A DNA stretch of 64,000 nucleotides, from contig NZ_SMMI01000004.1 of assembly GCF_009733535.1 (NCBI RefSeq), positions 434,001 through 498,000 of the forward strand, in the 5' to 3' direction. Made by a program: the position numbers and the translations under genes. This document shows positions 35,101 through 44,098 of this stretch, piece after piece (position 1 is the stretch's first letter; every line of letters starts with the position of its first letter). This stretch comes from Sphingobacterium endophyticum. GTDB lineage: Bacteria > Bacteroidota > Bacteroidia > Sphingobacteriales > Sphingobacteriaceae. The notes below the pieces were generated by a model. It did not search any database. It saw only the letters and a list, made by a program, of their open reading frames with translations, and was not told the DNA's origin.

Positions 35101-36537
35101 CAGTCAGTAATGATTGATAAAAATGCTGTGATGTTGAACAACCTTGTATTTACAGATATCAAAGGACATCAGGCCCAGGCCGTGGGGGTTGTAGACCTTT
35201 CGAAATTAAGTAATCCATATATTGATATTAATGTAGCGACGAATAATGTGATGATTTTGAATACGACCTATAAGGATAACAATCTTTACTATGGTACGGC
35301 CTATGCTACTGGAACCTATCAATTCAAAGGATTTACATCTGCAATAGATATTAATATCAAGGCAAAATCAGAAAGCAATACGGTGATAACAATCCCTTTC
35401 AATACCGCCATGACAGTTTCAGAAAGTGACTTTATCTATTTTGTCAGCAAAGATTCTACGGAAAATAAGGAGAATGCTTCCAAGTACTTCCTTAAAGGGA
35501 TGACGATGAATATGGATTTGGAGCTAAATCCAAATGCTGAGGTAAATTTACAGACCGATATAGGCTCATTAAAGGGAACAGGTACGGGAGAAATAAGCTT
35601 GAAAATTTCTAGTTTAGGTGATTTTGAGATGTTTGGCGACTATGCGGTGAATTCTGGAAAATTTCATTTCACAGCGCAGGATTTTATCAATAAATATTTT
35701 GATTTAAAACAAGGAGGAACAATCCGTTGGACAGGAACACCATCAGGGGCTACGGTTAATTTGACTGCTGTTTATCAACAGAGGACCTCAATCCGGGATT
35801 TATATAGTGCAGCAGGGCGAGCAGGCACAGATGAAAGAGTTTTAGCGCAAGCCGATATGATCATCAAAGGGACTTTGAGCCAGCCCGATGTTTCCTTTGA
35901 TTTAAATTTCCCACAGACACCTTATGTTAAAGATGAACTACAGGCCTATTTTAGTGATGCGAACAACGTGAACCAACAAGCCCTAAGCTTAATAATCCGT
36001 AGAAGTTTTACCGCAAATAATTCTGGGGAAATAGGCCGTGAGGTAAATAATACGTTATTATCTGCAGGGACAGAAATAGCATTCAATCAATTGAACAATA
36101 TCCTTGCTCAGTCATTAAAAATAGATTTTCTAGATTTTAATATCCGTTCGTTGAACGACGCTTCCGCATCATTGAGGTTTTTCGATGACCGGTTGGTTCT
36201 GACAGGTGGAGTTGTTGACAGAAGGAATATTCAAACGACTGATTTGACGTTTTTCTCAAATCAAGTAGCTACAGATGCTGAACTGACTTATAAAATTAGG
36301 AAGGACGGAAGCCTTATGTTTAGGGCATATAACAGGTTGAATACAAGAAATATTCTTTTTACGCCTACAGATGATTATATCAATGCGGTAGGTTTAGTTT
36401 ACCGACAAGAATTCAACACGCTTGGTGAGTTTTGGAAGAAAATGTGGACCTGGAAACCAAAAAGAGATACCATTTCCATAATTCCAAGTGTCACGCAAGA
36501 CAGTATCAAGCGTTCCACGATTCCTACAGTTAATTAA
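32134..36537 (+). CDS. tamB: TamB-like translocation and assembly module protein
   Basis: About 1467 residues. One N-terminal transmembrane anchor (ISVLSILALLSILLFSLQFS), then a very long beta-rich, AsmA/TamB-type repetitive periplasmic region, and a C-terminal TamB domain (DUF490; about 1010-1440) with GDYAVNSGKFHFTAQDFINKYFDLKQGGTIRWTGTP. TamB links the inner membrane to an outer-membrane Omp85 partner and is implicated in lipid transport and outer-membrane protein assembly; no tamA is nearby. No ATG begins the frame: TTG at 32134 is the first usual alternative, but in-frame codons upstream (from 32092) encode YKVIKKILKIT, a plausible basic N-terminus, so an ATT or ATC start may be real. 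3' end overlaps the next convergent gene by 8 bases. Confidence 0.88.
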   Translation: MISVLSILALLSILLFSLQFSSVQTFVTKRVAKYLSKELNAKVEIGSIYFKPFSELNIYDFKLADSNGTPILSAKKLNADLVLTDYFQNKIVIEKLNIEKAYVDFQVYKDSSNIKFLIDYFTPKEKKKTGEKKQMELKLYALNLVDNHIKILNHTQKHHSRGVDFSDIELTHFSANLSNIQQDSSTLKTKIKKLTFQEKSGFILRNLNADAIITGQSMEFNQLRLQTNNSTLGNNLKFTYKKFADFGDFVKKVEVTSDMEKVFVDSKDIEYFAPDMKSVRFKAHVNQGRVTGTVANMRVRNADIKTGDATRLIGDFTIKGLPDINKTIFDFQAEQLLTTAKDVEKLVPELSNKNSFTLPEQLHNLGTISFTGSFKGLYNLFDVKGDFKTDLGIIHTESKIDIQKNILYAGHVRSEEFQIGNLINSNTIKNSAINLDFDGQNLDFKEIQLNLIGDLRNLQIGNYQYDSVSVDAFLFEQQIEMNGHISDRNIALAYDSKINLEESKQLYIVDAQIEKINLKNLGLFEKDSIIIYDSNISTLLTGNNLNNLNGDLRANQISMETSKGRFTIDDVYFAAEGNETDKLLTLKSNVMDAEMKGIIDLNTLIPYFKALAMRYAPAIGLETEPYNPQIFDLDLNIKSFEPVSAFLDPTLTLEDGATLEAHFSSEDFTAQFEAFSPFVKYQGVNLQNLRIVENANEHAFSLNVKADKAFLTDSIFVNNIEINNILAKDSLLFNIKGAEDTEQNYMRLNGNIHFAHNKPAYIRFDESTIVINHEPWVFNTDAEMRVSKGKFYLNNLIASQGNQSVEFNGVLSNEDDKLEIEFSRFNLHSIESITKPIGIELGGELNGNIEIHSIFKKPYLSANISTTPLVWNQIPIGQMVLLADFDPEIKVANIDFQLLDDRKRGLTLNGTYEVVEGEQAINLKGKLNQAELILFQPFIRNLASDLQGKMDADLQIVGTLKDPQINGTAQIESAGFKVNYLKTAYNLNNQSVMIDKNAVMLNNLVFTDIKGHQAQAVGVVDLSKLSNPYIDINVATNNVMILNTTYKDNNLYYGTAYATGTYQFKGFTSAIDINIKAKSESNTVITIPFNTAMTVSESDFIYFVSKDSTENKENASKYFLKGMTMNMDLELNPNAEVNLQTDIGSLKGTGTGEISLKISSLGDFEMFGDYAVNSGKFHFTAQDFINKYFDLKQGGTIRWTGTPSGATVNLTAVYQQRTSIRDLYSAAGRAGTDERVLAQADMIIKGTLSQPDVSFDLNFPQTPYVKDELQAYFSDANNVNQQALSLIIRRSFTANNSGEIGREVNNTLLSAGTEIAFNQLNNILAQSLKIDFLDFNIRSLNDASASLRFFDDRLVLTGGVVDRRNIQTTDLTFFSNQVATDAELTYKIRKDGSLMFRAYNRLNTRNILFTPTDDYINAVGLVYRQEFNTLGEFWKKMWTWKPKRDTISIIPSVTQDSIKRSTIPTVN

Positions 36538-36817
36538 GATACTTTTCTAGAAGGAAATCCCGCTCATCGTCTAAGGTTCCTGAAAATTCAGGTTGTTTAG
36601 CACGGTTGTACCAATACCTAGCATTCCATAAATCTCCTTCTACCCGATGTAAGTAGGCATGAACATGAGCAGAAATAGGATCGTTCAAATGATCGATTAG
36701 ATCATGAGCTTTTTTCCATTCCCCCTTTGCATCAAACCATAACGATTGTATTTGTATATCCCAATTTGGGTTGGGTTGAGGATCTGAAAGAGTTAATTTA
36801 AATTCTTCTAAAGTCAT
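36530..36817 (-). CDS. Small conserved-looking hypothetical protein
   Basis: 95 residues, acidic, soluble, no signal peptide. The pattern FDAKGEWKKAHDLIDHLNDPISAHVHAYLHRVEGDLWNARYWYNRA is rich in Trp, His and Ala and reads like one to two tetratricopeptide-type helical hairpins. I do not recognise a named family, though small proteins of this style occur in Bacteroidota. Its stop overlaps the tamB 3' end by 8 bases (convergent), and its start lies 61 bases beyond the tex stop; the tex terminator (36842-36875) separates them, so it is probably transcribed on its own. Confidence 0.6.
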   Translation of the reverse strand: MTLEEFKLTLSDPQPNPNWDIQIQSLWFDAKGEWKKAHDLIDHLNDPISAHVHAYLHRVEGDLWNARYWYNRAKQPEFSGTLDDERDFLLEKYLN

Positions 36818-36841
36818 CTATCAATATATTATTTTTATTTG

Positions 36842-36875
36842 AAAAAAAGCCGCAAACTGATAATTTGCGGCTTTT
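36842..36875 (-). terminator. Terminator of tex
   Basis: A 12-bp stem (36845-36856 with 36864-36875) with a 7-base loop; on the minus strand it ends in a run of T (36848-36842). It starts 4 bases after the tex stop codon. Confidence 0.88.
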
Positions 36876-36878
36876 GAA

Positions 36879-39116
36879 TTATTTAAATTTACTTGCCAGA
36901 GCAGCAAGTTTAGCTGCCATATCGGTTTCAGGCGCTTTATCTTGCCTTCTTTCTGATTTTCTCTCTGAATGTTTCCTTGGAGCTTTTTCTTCAGTTTTCA
37001 TGGATAAACTGATTCTATTTCTCTTTTCATCCAATTCTGTTACCGTAACGGTTACATGTTGTTGAACTTTTACAATTTCATGCGGATCGGAAACATAATG
37101 ATTAGCTAATTGACTTAAGTGAACTAATCCATCTTGATGCACACCAATATCCACAAAGGCGCCGAAGTTGGTAATATTCGTAACGATTCCAGGAAGTTTC
37201 ATTCCAATTTTTAGGTCTGAAATACTATTGACCCCATCAGTGAAAGAGAAAGCTTCAAATTTATCACGCGGGTCAAGACCTGGCTTTGCCAGTTCCAATA
37301 TAATATCGTTTAATGTCGGCAGACCAACCTCATCTGTAATATATTTCTTGAGCTCTACGCGCTTTCTCACCTGTTCATCTTTCATCAAGTCTTGAATGGA
37401 GACGTTGATATCTTTTGCCATTTTTTCAACGAGCGCATATCTTTCAGGATGTACCGCAGATGCATCCAGAGGATGTTCAGCATTTCGGATTCTTAAGAAT
37501 CCAGCTGCTTGTTCAAAAGCTTTCTCTCCTAAGCGAGGAACCTTTTTCAATTCACGTCTAGAGCTAAATGGCCCGTTTTCCTTTCTATAATTTACAATCT
37601 GTTGTGCCAATGCTGGTCCTAAACCAGAGATATAGGCAAGAATTTGTTTTGATGCAGTATTGAGTTCTACACCAACAGAATTCACACATGACATCACAGT
37701 ATCATCCAAAGCAGATTGCAGTTTATTTTGATCAACATCGTGTTGATATTGTCCTACACCAATAGATTTAGGATCAATCTTTACCAATTCAGCTAAAGGA
37801 TCCATCAATCTTCTACCGATAGAAACTGCTCCCCTTACGGTAACATCATAATCAGGAAATTCCTCTCTAGCTACTTCCGAAGCTGAATAGATCGACGCGC
37901 CACTTTCATTCACCATGACAAGGACAGCACCAGGAATATTCATCTTCCGAATAAACTCTTCAGTTTCCCTACCCGCAGTACCATTCCCGATTGCAATGGC
38001 TTCAATTTCATAAGCAGAAAGCAGTCTTTTAACAACCCTTTCAGCTTCTGCTTGACCACCTGCTCCATTATGGGGGAAGATTGCCGTGTTTTCCAAAAGA
38101 TTCCCCTGAGCGTCTAAAACTACCGTTTTACAGCCAGTTCTAAATCCTGGATCAATTGCCAAAAGTCTTTTTTGTCCTAATGGTGCCGCTAATAACAATT
38201 GACGAACATTGTCAGCAAAAACCTTAATGGCTTCTTCATCCGCTTTCTGTCTAGTCAGCACACGAATTTCAGTTTCCATGGAAGGCTTTAGTAGCCGTTT
38301 GTAACTATCTGCCAATGCCAATGCCACTTGTTGGCTGGCCTCATTATTACCTTTAATATAAATCTTTTCAATTCCTGGTAGGACATCCCCTTCTGCGATA
38401 TCGATATCAAGATATAGAAGTTCTTCTTTTTCACCTCTACGCATTGCCAAGACCCGATGTGATGGGGCATCTTTCAAGGATTCGCTCCATTCAAAGTAAT
38501 CTTTATATTTCAATGCTGCTTCTTCTTTACCCGGCACTACCCTAGAAACGAATTGACTTTTATTCAACAATGATTTTCTAGCGTGCGCTCTTACCTCAGC
38601 ATCTTCAGCAATTTGCTCCGCAATAATATCCCTTGCTCCTGCTAAAGCTTCTTCCATAGTAGCGACAGCTTTTTCAGCATCAATAAATGCTGCGGCAGAA
38701 GATTCTACATCAATACGCTCTTGGGCAAGAAGCAAATCTGCCAAGGGCTGAAGACCTTTTTCCCGCGCGACAGATGCTCTTGTTTTACGTTTTGGTTTAT
38801 AAGGAAGGTAGATGTCTTCAAGAACAGACATTGTCTCAGCAGATTTAACTTGGTTTTCAAGTTCTGGAGTTAACTTTCCTTGTTCGGAGATTGATTTTAA
38901 GACCGCATCTTTGCGTTTATCTAAATCTCTCAATTGCTGCATTCTATCACGGATAGCAGTAATCTGCACCTCATCCAAACTTCCTGTAAGTTCTTTACGG
39001 TATCTGGAAATAAAGGGTACAGTAGCACCTTCATCCAATAGGGCAATGGTGGTACGCACTTGTTTCTCGCTAATCGATAATTCCTTCGATACGATAATCT
39101 CGTGGGATGTAATCAT
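36879..39116 (-). CDS. tex: Tex-family RNA-binding transcription accessory protein
   Basis: 745 residues from the ATG at 39116 (MITSHEIIVSKELSISEKQVRTTI); the frame extends 4 codons further, but this start fits the family. Order: N-terminal helical Tex domain with GATVPFISRYRKELTGSLDE (about 28-47), the RNase H-like YqgF domain with LLAIDPGFRTGCKTVVLDAQG (about 320-340), helix-hairpin-helix repeats (LAYISGLGPALAQQIVNYRKENGPF, about 495-520), and an S1 RNA-binding domain (about 635-705, GIVTNITNFGAFVDIGVHQDGLVHLS). A basic low-complexity tail follows. Tex acts in transcription and RNA metabolism; its exact role is not fixed. Confidence 0.95.
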   Translation of the reverse strand: MITSHEIIVSKELSISEKQVRTTIALLDEGATVPFISRYRKELTGSLDEVQITAIRDRMQQLRDLDKRKDAVLKSISEQGKLTPELENQVKSAETMSVLEDIYLPYKPKRKTRASVAREKGLQPLADLLLAQERIDVESSAAAFIDAEKAVATMEEALAGARDIIAEQIAEDAEVRAHARKSLLNKSQFVSRVVPGKEEAALKYKDYFEWSESLKDAPSHRVLAMRRGEKEELLYLDIDIAEGDVLPGIEKIYIKGNNEASQQVALALADSYKRLLKPSMETEIRVLTRQKADEEAIKVFADNVRQLLLAAPLGQKRLLAIDPGFRTGCKTVVLDAQGNLLENTAIFPHNGAGGQAEAERVVKRLLSAYEIEAIAIGNGTAGRETEEFIRKMNIPGAVLVMVNESGASIYSASEVAREEFPDYDVTVRGAVSIGRRLMDPLAELVKIDPKSIGVGQYQHDVDQNKLQSALDDTVMSCVNSVGVELNTASKQILAYISGLGPALAQQIVNYRKENGPFSSRRELKKVPRLGEKAFEQAAGFLRIRNAEHPLDASAVHPERYALVEKMAKDINVSIQDLMKDEQVRKRVELKKYITDEVGLPTLNDIILELAKPGLDPRDKFEAFSFTDGVNSISDLKIGMKLPGIVTNITNFGAFVDIGVHQDGLVHLSQLANHYVSDPHEIVKVQQHVTVTVTELDEKRNRISLSMKTEEKAPRKHSERKSERRQDKAPETDMAAKLAALASKFK

Positions 39117-39141
39117 ACAAAAAATCAAAAATGGAAAAATA

Positions 39142-39168
39142 AAGCTGTTGAATGAACATCAACAGCTT
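39142..39168 (-). terminator. Likely terminator of tatA
   Basis: 10-bp stem AAGCTGTTGA/TCAACAGCTT (39142-39151 with 39159-39168), 7-base loop. On the minus strand it is followed by TTTATTTTTCC. It lies between the tatA stop (39192) and the tex start (39116), so it would insulate tex. Confidence 0.6.
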
Positions 39169-39191
39169 ATGATATAGAATTCTTAAATGTT

Positions 39192-39734
39192 CTAGGCTTG
39201 TTTTGAGTTATTTTCTTCTAAAGGATTATTTTCACCTTCAGGAGTTGAATTCTCTTGATTAACTTCTTCGGTATTATTTTCAGGTGCAGGAACATCTGTA
39301 CTTGCAAAATGGTCATTATAACCATAGCTGTAATAATCGTCTTTAGTCGGAGTTGTGTAAGGCTTATGCTCATAGGTTCCTGCTGGAGCAGTAAACTGAG
39401 GCACTTTCTTTTCAGCAATTTCATTTTCTGGATCAGCCTCCTCAACAGCAAGGTCATTTGTCGGCTCAAGCTCTTCATTTGTGTTAGTTGCCAATTGCTT
39501 TTGCTCTGGTTCTTTTTCGATATCTGTTTTTATATCGTCAATTTCCTTCTCGAAGTTGTTAATCTGATCTGAAATCTCTCTCTTAATTCCCTCTGAAGCA
39601 TCTTTAAATTCCCTGATCCCACGTCCCAATCCTCTTGCCAATTCTGGTAATTTCTTGCCACCAAACAGTAATAATGCGACTAAAATAATCAGCATCATTT
39701 CCTGGGTACCAATGTTCAAAAACGCTAAATTCAT
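39192..39734 (-). CDS. tatA: Twin-arginine translocase subunit TatA/TatB-like
   Basis: 180-residue protein of the Sec-independent (Tat) export pathway for folded proteins. The short N-terminal transmembrane helix and hinge are clear: MMLIILVALLLFGGKKLPELARGLGRGIREFKDA (about 13-46), containing the FG-x-KLPEL motif, then an amphipathic helix. The C-terminal 110 residues are a highly acidic, Pro/Asn/Glu-rich unstructured tail, longer than in E. coli TatA (89 residues) and close to TatB in length. The TatA versus TatB choice is uncertain; many Bacteroidota have only TatA-type subunits. tatC is not adjacent. Confidence 0.87.
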   Translation of the reverse strand: MNLAFLNIGTQEMMLIILVALLLFGGKKLPELARGLGRGIREFKDASEGIKREISDQINNFEKEIDDIKTDIEKEPEQKQLATNTNEELEPTNDLAVEEADPENEIAEKKVPQFTAPAGTYEHKPYTTPTKDDYYSYGYNDHFASTDVPAPENNTEEVNQENSTPEGENNPLEENNSKQA

Positions 39735-39882
39735 CTCTACTTTATAAATTGATAATAAGCTAAGGTAAGTCTATTATTTTTTTTCAGCAATAAATTCCTG
39801 TAATTATTTAGAAACAAAAAGTTAAACTCAAATGATTTTCTATGCGAGTTATAACTTGTACCTTTGGTCTCCTTATTAATTT

Positions 39883-41265
39883 ATGTTTATGCTGCAGAAT
39901 TTCAAATCCAACAAAATTTATTATTTAAGTACAATGGCATTAGCTGGACCGGTAGTAATCTCCCAACTAGGCCACACGTTGGTTCAAACTGCAGATACAA
40001 TAATCGTCGGACATTTTGCAGGAACGATTTCCTTAGCGGCTGTTTCCTTAGTACATTCTGTATTTATGGTGGTTTTGGTCATTGGACTAGGAATAGCCTA
40101 TGGATTAACCCCTCTAATAGCGCAAGAAAATGGAAGACAGAACTATAAAGAATGTGCAAAGCTCTTGTCCAACAGTTTTTGGCTTAACCTCGTTGCAGGG
40201 ATTCTATTGTTCTTATTTGTTTATTATGGATCGATGTATGCGATGACCCATGCAGATCAAGATCCGGAGGTGGTGGAAACGGCCAAACCCTATTTGTTTA
40301 TCCTGAGTCTCTCGATACTGCCATTAATGGTTTTTAATACGTTCAAGCAATTCGCAGAGGGTTTAGGATTTACGAAACAAGCCATGAACATTACGATCTG
40401 GGGAAATGTGCTGAATGTGGTTATTGCCATTGTATTGGTAAAAGGTATGTTTGGAATTGAGCCCATGGGAGTTCGCGGTGTAGGGATTGCTACATTGATA
40501 GACCGAATCTTGATGATGGCAGTTATGGCTTGGTATGTATTAAACTCCAGCAACTTTAAACGCTACATTCAACATTTCTCGGTCAAGTTTATTGATTTTT
40601 CAAGGGTAAAAAATATATTAAGGATAGGAGCTCCAGTTGCAATGCAATATGTATTCGAAATAGGCGCATTTGCTGCAGCGGCTTTAATTGCAGGTAAAAT
40701 TGGAGCCATTGAACAAGCTTCCCATCAGACGGCAATAACATTGGCAGCAATGACCTATATGATGGCTAGTGGAATCGCTTCTGCAGCCACCATTAAGGTT
40801 GGAAATGCATACGGCAATAAAAACTTCTTCAGGTTACAGAAATTTGCTACGGTATCTTACCATTTGGTTTTGGTATTTATGATTATCTGTGCCATAATTT
40901 TTGCAGCATTGAATCAGTACCTGCCTTACATCATCACTAAAGACCAGGAGGTTGTCGTTATGGCAGCTCAATTATTGATCATTGCAGGTATGTTTCAATT
41001 ATTTGACGGTACACAAGTTGTTGGTTTAGGGACTCTACGTGGAATGGGTGATGTAAATATCCCGACTTTCATCACCTTCTTTGCCTATTGGATCGTTGGA
41101 ATTCCTACCGCTTACCTTTTTGGGATAACACTTCAAATTGGTGTGAAAGGAATCTGGTATGGATTAACCTTAGGATTATTAACCTCTTCGATCTTGCTAT
41201 ATCTTAGGTATCGATATATGGTGAACAAGAAATTGCCAAGGCATCAGATTTTGGCAACAGGATAA
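39883..41265 (+). CDS. MATE-family efflux transporter
   Basis: 460-residue polytopic inner-membrane protein with about 12 transmembrane segments in two related halves. Family landmarks are LAGPVVISQLGHTLVQTADTIIVGHFAGTISLAAVSL near the N-terminus, the repeat-2 start IGAPVAMQYVFEIGAFAAAALIAGKIG (about 247-273), and the GLGTLRGMGDVNIPTFITFFAYWIVGIPTAYLFG block (about 379-412). MATE pumps export drugs and metabolites by Na+ or H+ antiport; the substrate is unknown. A -7-like TACCTTTG at 39859-39866 leaves a short leader of about 10 bases. An internal ATG at 39889 is a possible alternative start. Single-gene unit. Confidence 0.93.
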   Translation: MFMLQNFKSNKIYYLSTMALAGPVVISQLGHTLVQTADTIIVGHFAGTISLAAVSLVHSVFMVVLVIGLGIAYGLTPLIAQENGRQNYKECAKLLSNSFWLNLVAGILLFLFVYYGSMYAMTHADQDPEVVETAKPYLFILSLSILPLMVFNTFKQFAEGLGFTKQAMNITIWGNVLNVVIAIVLVKGMFGIEPMGVRGVGIATLIDRILMMAVMAWYVLNSSNFKRYIQHFSVKFIDFSRVKNILRIGAPVAMQYVFEIGAFAAAALIAGKIGAIEQASHQTAITLAAMTYMMASGIASAATIKVGNAYGNKNFFRLQKFATVSYHLVLVFMIICAIIFAALNQYLPYIITKDQEVVVMAAQLLIIAGMFQLFDGTQVVGLGTLRGMGDVNIPTFITFFAYWIVGIPTAYLFGITLQIGVKGIWYGLTLGLLTSSILLYLRYRYMVNKKLPRHQILATG

Positions 41266-41267
41266 AC

Positions 41268-41302
41268 AAAACGGGCAAGGAATAAACCTTGCCCGTTTTT
41301 TT
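41268..41302. terminator. Bidirectional terminator between the MATE and E2 genes
   Basis: 13-bp perfect stem AAAACGGGCAAGG/CCTTGCCCGTTTT (41268-41280 with 41287-41299), 6-base loop, T run on the plus strand. The two convergent genes end at 41265 and 41316. Confidence 0.9.
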
Positions 41303-41315
41303 ATTTTTAAGCCGA

Positions 41316-42719
41316 TTAAATTACTCGGTCAGCATCCCAATTTTCTAAATAGTCAGCAACTCTACGGATAAATTGTCCGCCGAGAGCACCATCAATAACA
41401 CGATGATCATAAGACATGGAGATGTACATCATATGCCTTACAGCGATTACATCGCCATACTCTGTTTCTAATACCGCTGGTTTCTTCTTAATAGTACCTA
41501 CTGCCAAAATAGCCGCTTGTGGTTGGTTGATAATCGGCATACCGAAGATATTTCCAAATGCACCAATATTGGTAAAAGTAAAAGTACCTCCCTGCGTATC
41601 ATCAGGTTTCAATTTATTTGCGCGAGAACGATTGGCTAAATCATTTACAGATCTCGATATACCAGTCAAACTCAATTGATCCACATTCTTAATAACGGGA
41701 ACAATCAGATTTCCGGTAGGCAATGCTGCTGCCATACCAATATTAATGTTCTTTTTGCGAATAATATTATAACCATCAACAGATACATTCACCATTGGAA
41801 AATCCTTGATTGCCTTCGCAATCGCTTCGATAAATAATGGGGTAAATGTGATGTTTTCGCCTTCAGATTTTTTATAAGCGTCTTTTACTTTATTCCTCCA
41901 GTTTACCAAATTGGTTACATCAGCTTCAACAACTGAAAACACATGCGGTGAGGTTTTTACACTCTGTACCATATGGTCGGCAATTAACCTACGCATACGA
42001 TCCATTTCGATAATTTCGGAGTCGCCAGTACTACTTTTCACAACTTGTACCGGTGCTGACTCCATACGTTCAGGAACTTGTTTAGTAGGTTCCGATTCAG
42101 CCGGTGCTGAAGGTTTCGGAACTTGAATGCCTTTATTTTTTTCCAGGTAATTTAAAACATCTTGCTTGGTTACCCTTCCTTCTCCACCAGTACCAGGGAT
42201 GCTATCCAATTCTTGCTGAGAAATCCCCTCCTGTTGAGCAATATTTCTTACCAATGGTGAATAGAACCTTATTCCTGAATGGAGTTCTTGATGATTTTCA
42301 TTGAAAGATGGTTTATTTTCAATTTGATCAATTCCTGGGATTTGAGTTTCCTCTATTTTTTCTTCAATGGAATCCTCGACCTTATCTTCGATAGGAGGAT
42401 AAGATTCAGCAGGGGTTTCTGTTTGTAAATCAGATTCAGGGGAGTCAGTTTTAATTTCAGATTCTTCCGTTTCAGGACCATCGATTTCAATTAAAGCAAT
42501 TACATCACCCACCTGAACAGTTTGGTTCTCATCGAACAATCTTTCTTTTAAAATACCAGAAACTGGAGATGGGACATCAGAATCGACCTTATCGGTAGCA
42601 AGTTCCACAACTGCTTCATCCTCCTCAATTTGGTCTCCTACCTGCTTTACCCATTTTGTTAGAGTAGCTTCAGAAACGCTCTCTCCCATCTTAGGTAACA
42701 CTAGTTTATATATAGCCAT
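41316..42719 (-). CDS. 2-oxo acid dehydrogenase E2 component (dihydrolipoamide acyltransferase)
   Basis: 467-residue core enzyme of a 2-oxo acid dehydrogenase complex. The lipoyl domain (1-80) carries the lipoylated Lys44 in ELATDKVDSDVPSP. An acidic Pro/Glu-rich linker follows, then the peripheral-subunit-binding domain (about 152-197, YSPLVRNIAQQEGISQQELDSIPGTG), then the catalytic domain (about 235-467) with the active-site His-Asp motif SYDHRVIDGALGG near 437-449. The DKVDSDVPSP lipoyl motif resembles branched-chain-type E2 of Bacteroidota more than pyruvate E2, but the acyl specificity is inference. No E1 or E3 gene lies nearby; it is a solitary gene. Confidence 0.9.
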   Translation of the reverse strand: MAIYKLVLPKMGESVSEATLTKWVKQVGDQIEEDEAVVELATDKVDSDVPSPVSGILKERLFDENQTVQVGDVIALIEIDGPETEESEIKTDSPESDLQTETPAESYPPIEDKVEDSIEEKIEETQIPGIDQIENKPSFNENHQELHSGIRFYSPLVRNIAQQEGISQQELDSIPGTGGEGRVTKQDVLNYLEKNKGIQVPKPSAPAESEPTKQVPERMESAPVQVVKSSTGDSEIIEMDRMRRLIADHMVQSVKTSPHVFSVVEADVTNLVNWRNKVKDAYKKSEGENITFTPLFIEAIAKAIKDFPMVNVSVDGYNIIRKKNINIGMAAALPTGNLIVPVIKNVDQLSLTGISRSVNDLANRSRANKLKPDDTQGGTFTFTNIGAFGNIFGMPIINQPQAAILAVGTIKKKPAVLETEYGDVIAVRHMMYISMSYDHRVIDGALGGQFIRRVADYLENWDADRVI

Positions 42720-42826
42720 CTACTTATATTTGGATTGTTAGATTACTAAGTTAAATATTAATACTTACTTGACAAGTGAACAAAATTAAATATTTTACAG
42801 GATAAAAGCCACAAAATATCATTCTG

Positions 42827-44077
42827 TTAATTATCCGTTTCTGATTGAAATAAATTCCAGAGCATCAGGAGTGCCTGAGCAGTAGTACGTTCTATATTTA
42901 GGAGTCGATCATGATGGAAATGAAACAACTTAGTTCTCACTTCATTTTTACCGGCTATCGCTACCCAAACTGTACCAACAGGTTTTTCTTCAGTACCTCC
43001 GTCGGGACCCGCGATACCGCTGGTTGCAATGGCATAATCGGTATTCAATTTCTCCTTTGCTCCTTTCGCCATTTGAATCACGGTTTCTTCACTCACCGCG
43101 CCAACCTGCTTCAAGGTATCCTTACTTACACCTAAAATATGCTCTTTAACTTCATTAGCATAGGCAACAATAGCTCCATTGAACATCTTACTTGAACCTG
43201 GTATCTCTGTAATTAAACGAGCAATATTTCCTCCTGTACAACTTTCAGCTGTTGCTAAAGTTTTTTGCTTTGCCGTAAATTCTTGAATGATAACTTGCTC
43301 AAAGCTTATATCTTCCGTTGCAACTACCGCATCAGCAATTCTCTCTAGCAATCTGTTTTTCCAAACTTCAGCTTCCTGGTTTAATAGTTCTAGATCTTTT
43401 CCTGTAACCGTAACCCTAAGTCTGACCAATCCAATTTTAGGAAGGTAAGCTAGATGGACATTATTGGGAAATTCATTTTCAATATCTGAAATATGTTCTG
43501 CTAAATGAGATTCTCCAATCCCAACGGTAAGGATATATTTATTGACAACCTTTTCATCAGTTTTAAATTCCTTAAGTTTTGGTAGAACTCGATGAGTCAT
43601 TAGGTTTTTCATTTCAAATGGGACACCCGGCAGAAAAACATAGATCTTCCCTTCGTGCTCCACCCACATTCCAGGGGCAGTACCCCAGTCATTAAACAGG
43701 ACATCACAATTTTCCAAAACATCAGCCTGCCCTTTATTAATATCCGGCATGGTCCTGTTAAACCGTTGAAATATTTGTCGGACATGATCCATTACCTCAG
43801 GGTTATGGACCAAGGTTGTATTGAAAAACTTGGCAGCCGTATATTTGGTGACATCGTCTTTGGTTGGACCCAGACCACCAGTGCAAATAATAAGATCCGC
43901 ACGGATACTGGCATCAGAGAGCGCTTTTTTGATATGGTCCTCGGCATCAGTGATGGAGGTAATCTGTTGAATATGGATTTGTTGGGCAAACAGTTCCTGG
44001 GCAATCCAAGCGGAATTGGTATCCACGATCTGTCCAAGCAAGATCTCATCACCAATGGTAATAATTTCAGCTTTCAT
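42827..44077 (-). CDS. cinA: CinA-family protein with NMN deamidase domain
   Basis: 416 residues. N-terminal MoaB/MogA-like domain (about 1-170): ITIGDEILLGQIVDTNSAWIA, LIICTGGLGPTKDDVTKYTAAKFF. A middle KH-like part follows. The C-terminal PncC domain (about 255-410) has TAESCTGGNIARLITEIPGSS, VAYANEVKEHILGV and ATSGIAGPDGGTEEKPVGTVW. PncC deamidates nicotinamide mononucleotide in pyridine nucleotide recycling; the N-domain of such proteins can act on ADP-ribose. The historic competence link applies to other phyla. 21 bases upstream of its start lies the lptD stop, so the two may be co-transcribed with lptD first. Confidence 0.94.
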   Translation of the reverse strand: MKAEIITIGDEILLGQIVDTNSAWIAQELFAQQIHIQQITSITDAEDHIKKALSDASIRADLIICTGGLGPTKDDVTKYTAAKFFNTTLVHNPEVMDHVRQIFQRFNRTMPDINKGQADVLENCDVLFNDWGTAPGMWVEHEGKIYVFLPGVPFEMKNLMTHRVLPKLKEFKTDEKVVNKYILTVGIGESHLAEHISDIENEFPNNVHLAYLPKIGLVRLRVTVTGKDLELLNQEAEVWKNRLLERIADAVVATEDISFEQVIIQEFTAKQKTLATAESCTGGNIARLITEIPGSSKMFNGAIVAYANEVKEHILGVSKDTLKQVGAVSEETVIQMAKGAKEKLNTDYAIATSGIAGPDGGTEEKPVGTVWVAIAGKNEVRTKLFHFHHDRLLNIERTTAQALLMLWNLFQSETDN

Positions 44078-44098
44078 AGATATAGTGTTTAGGAGTTA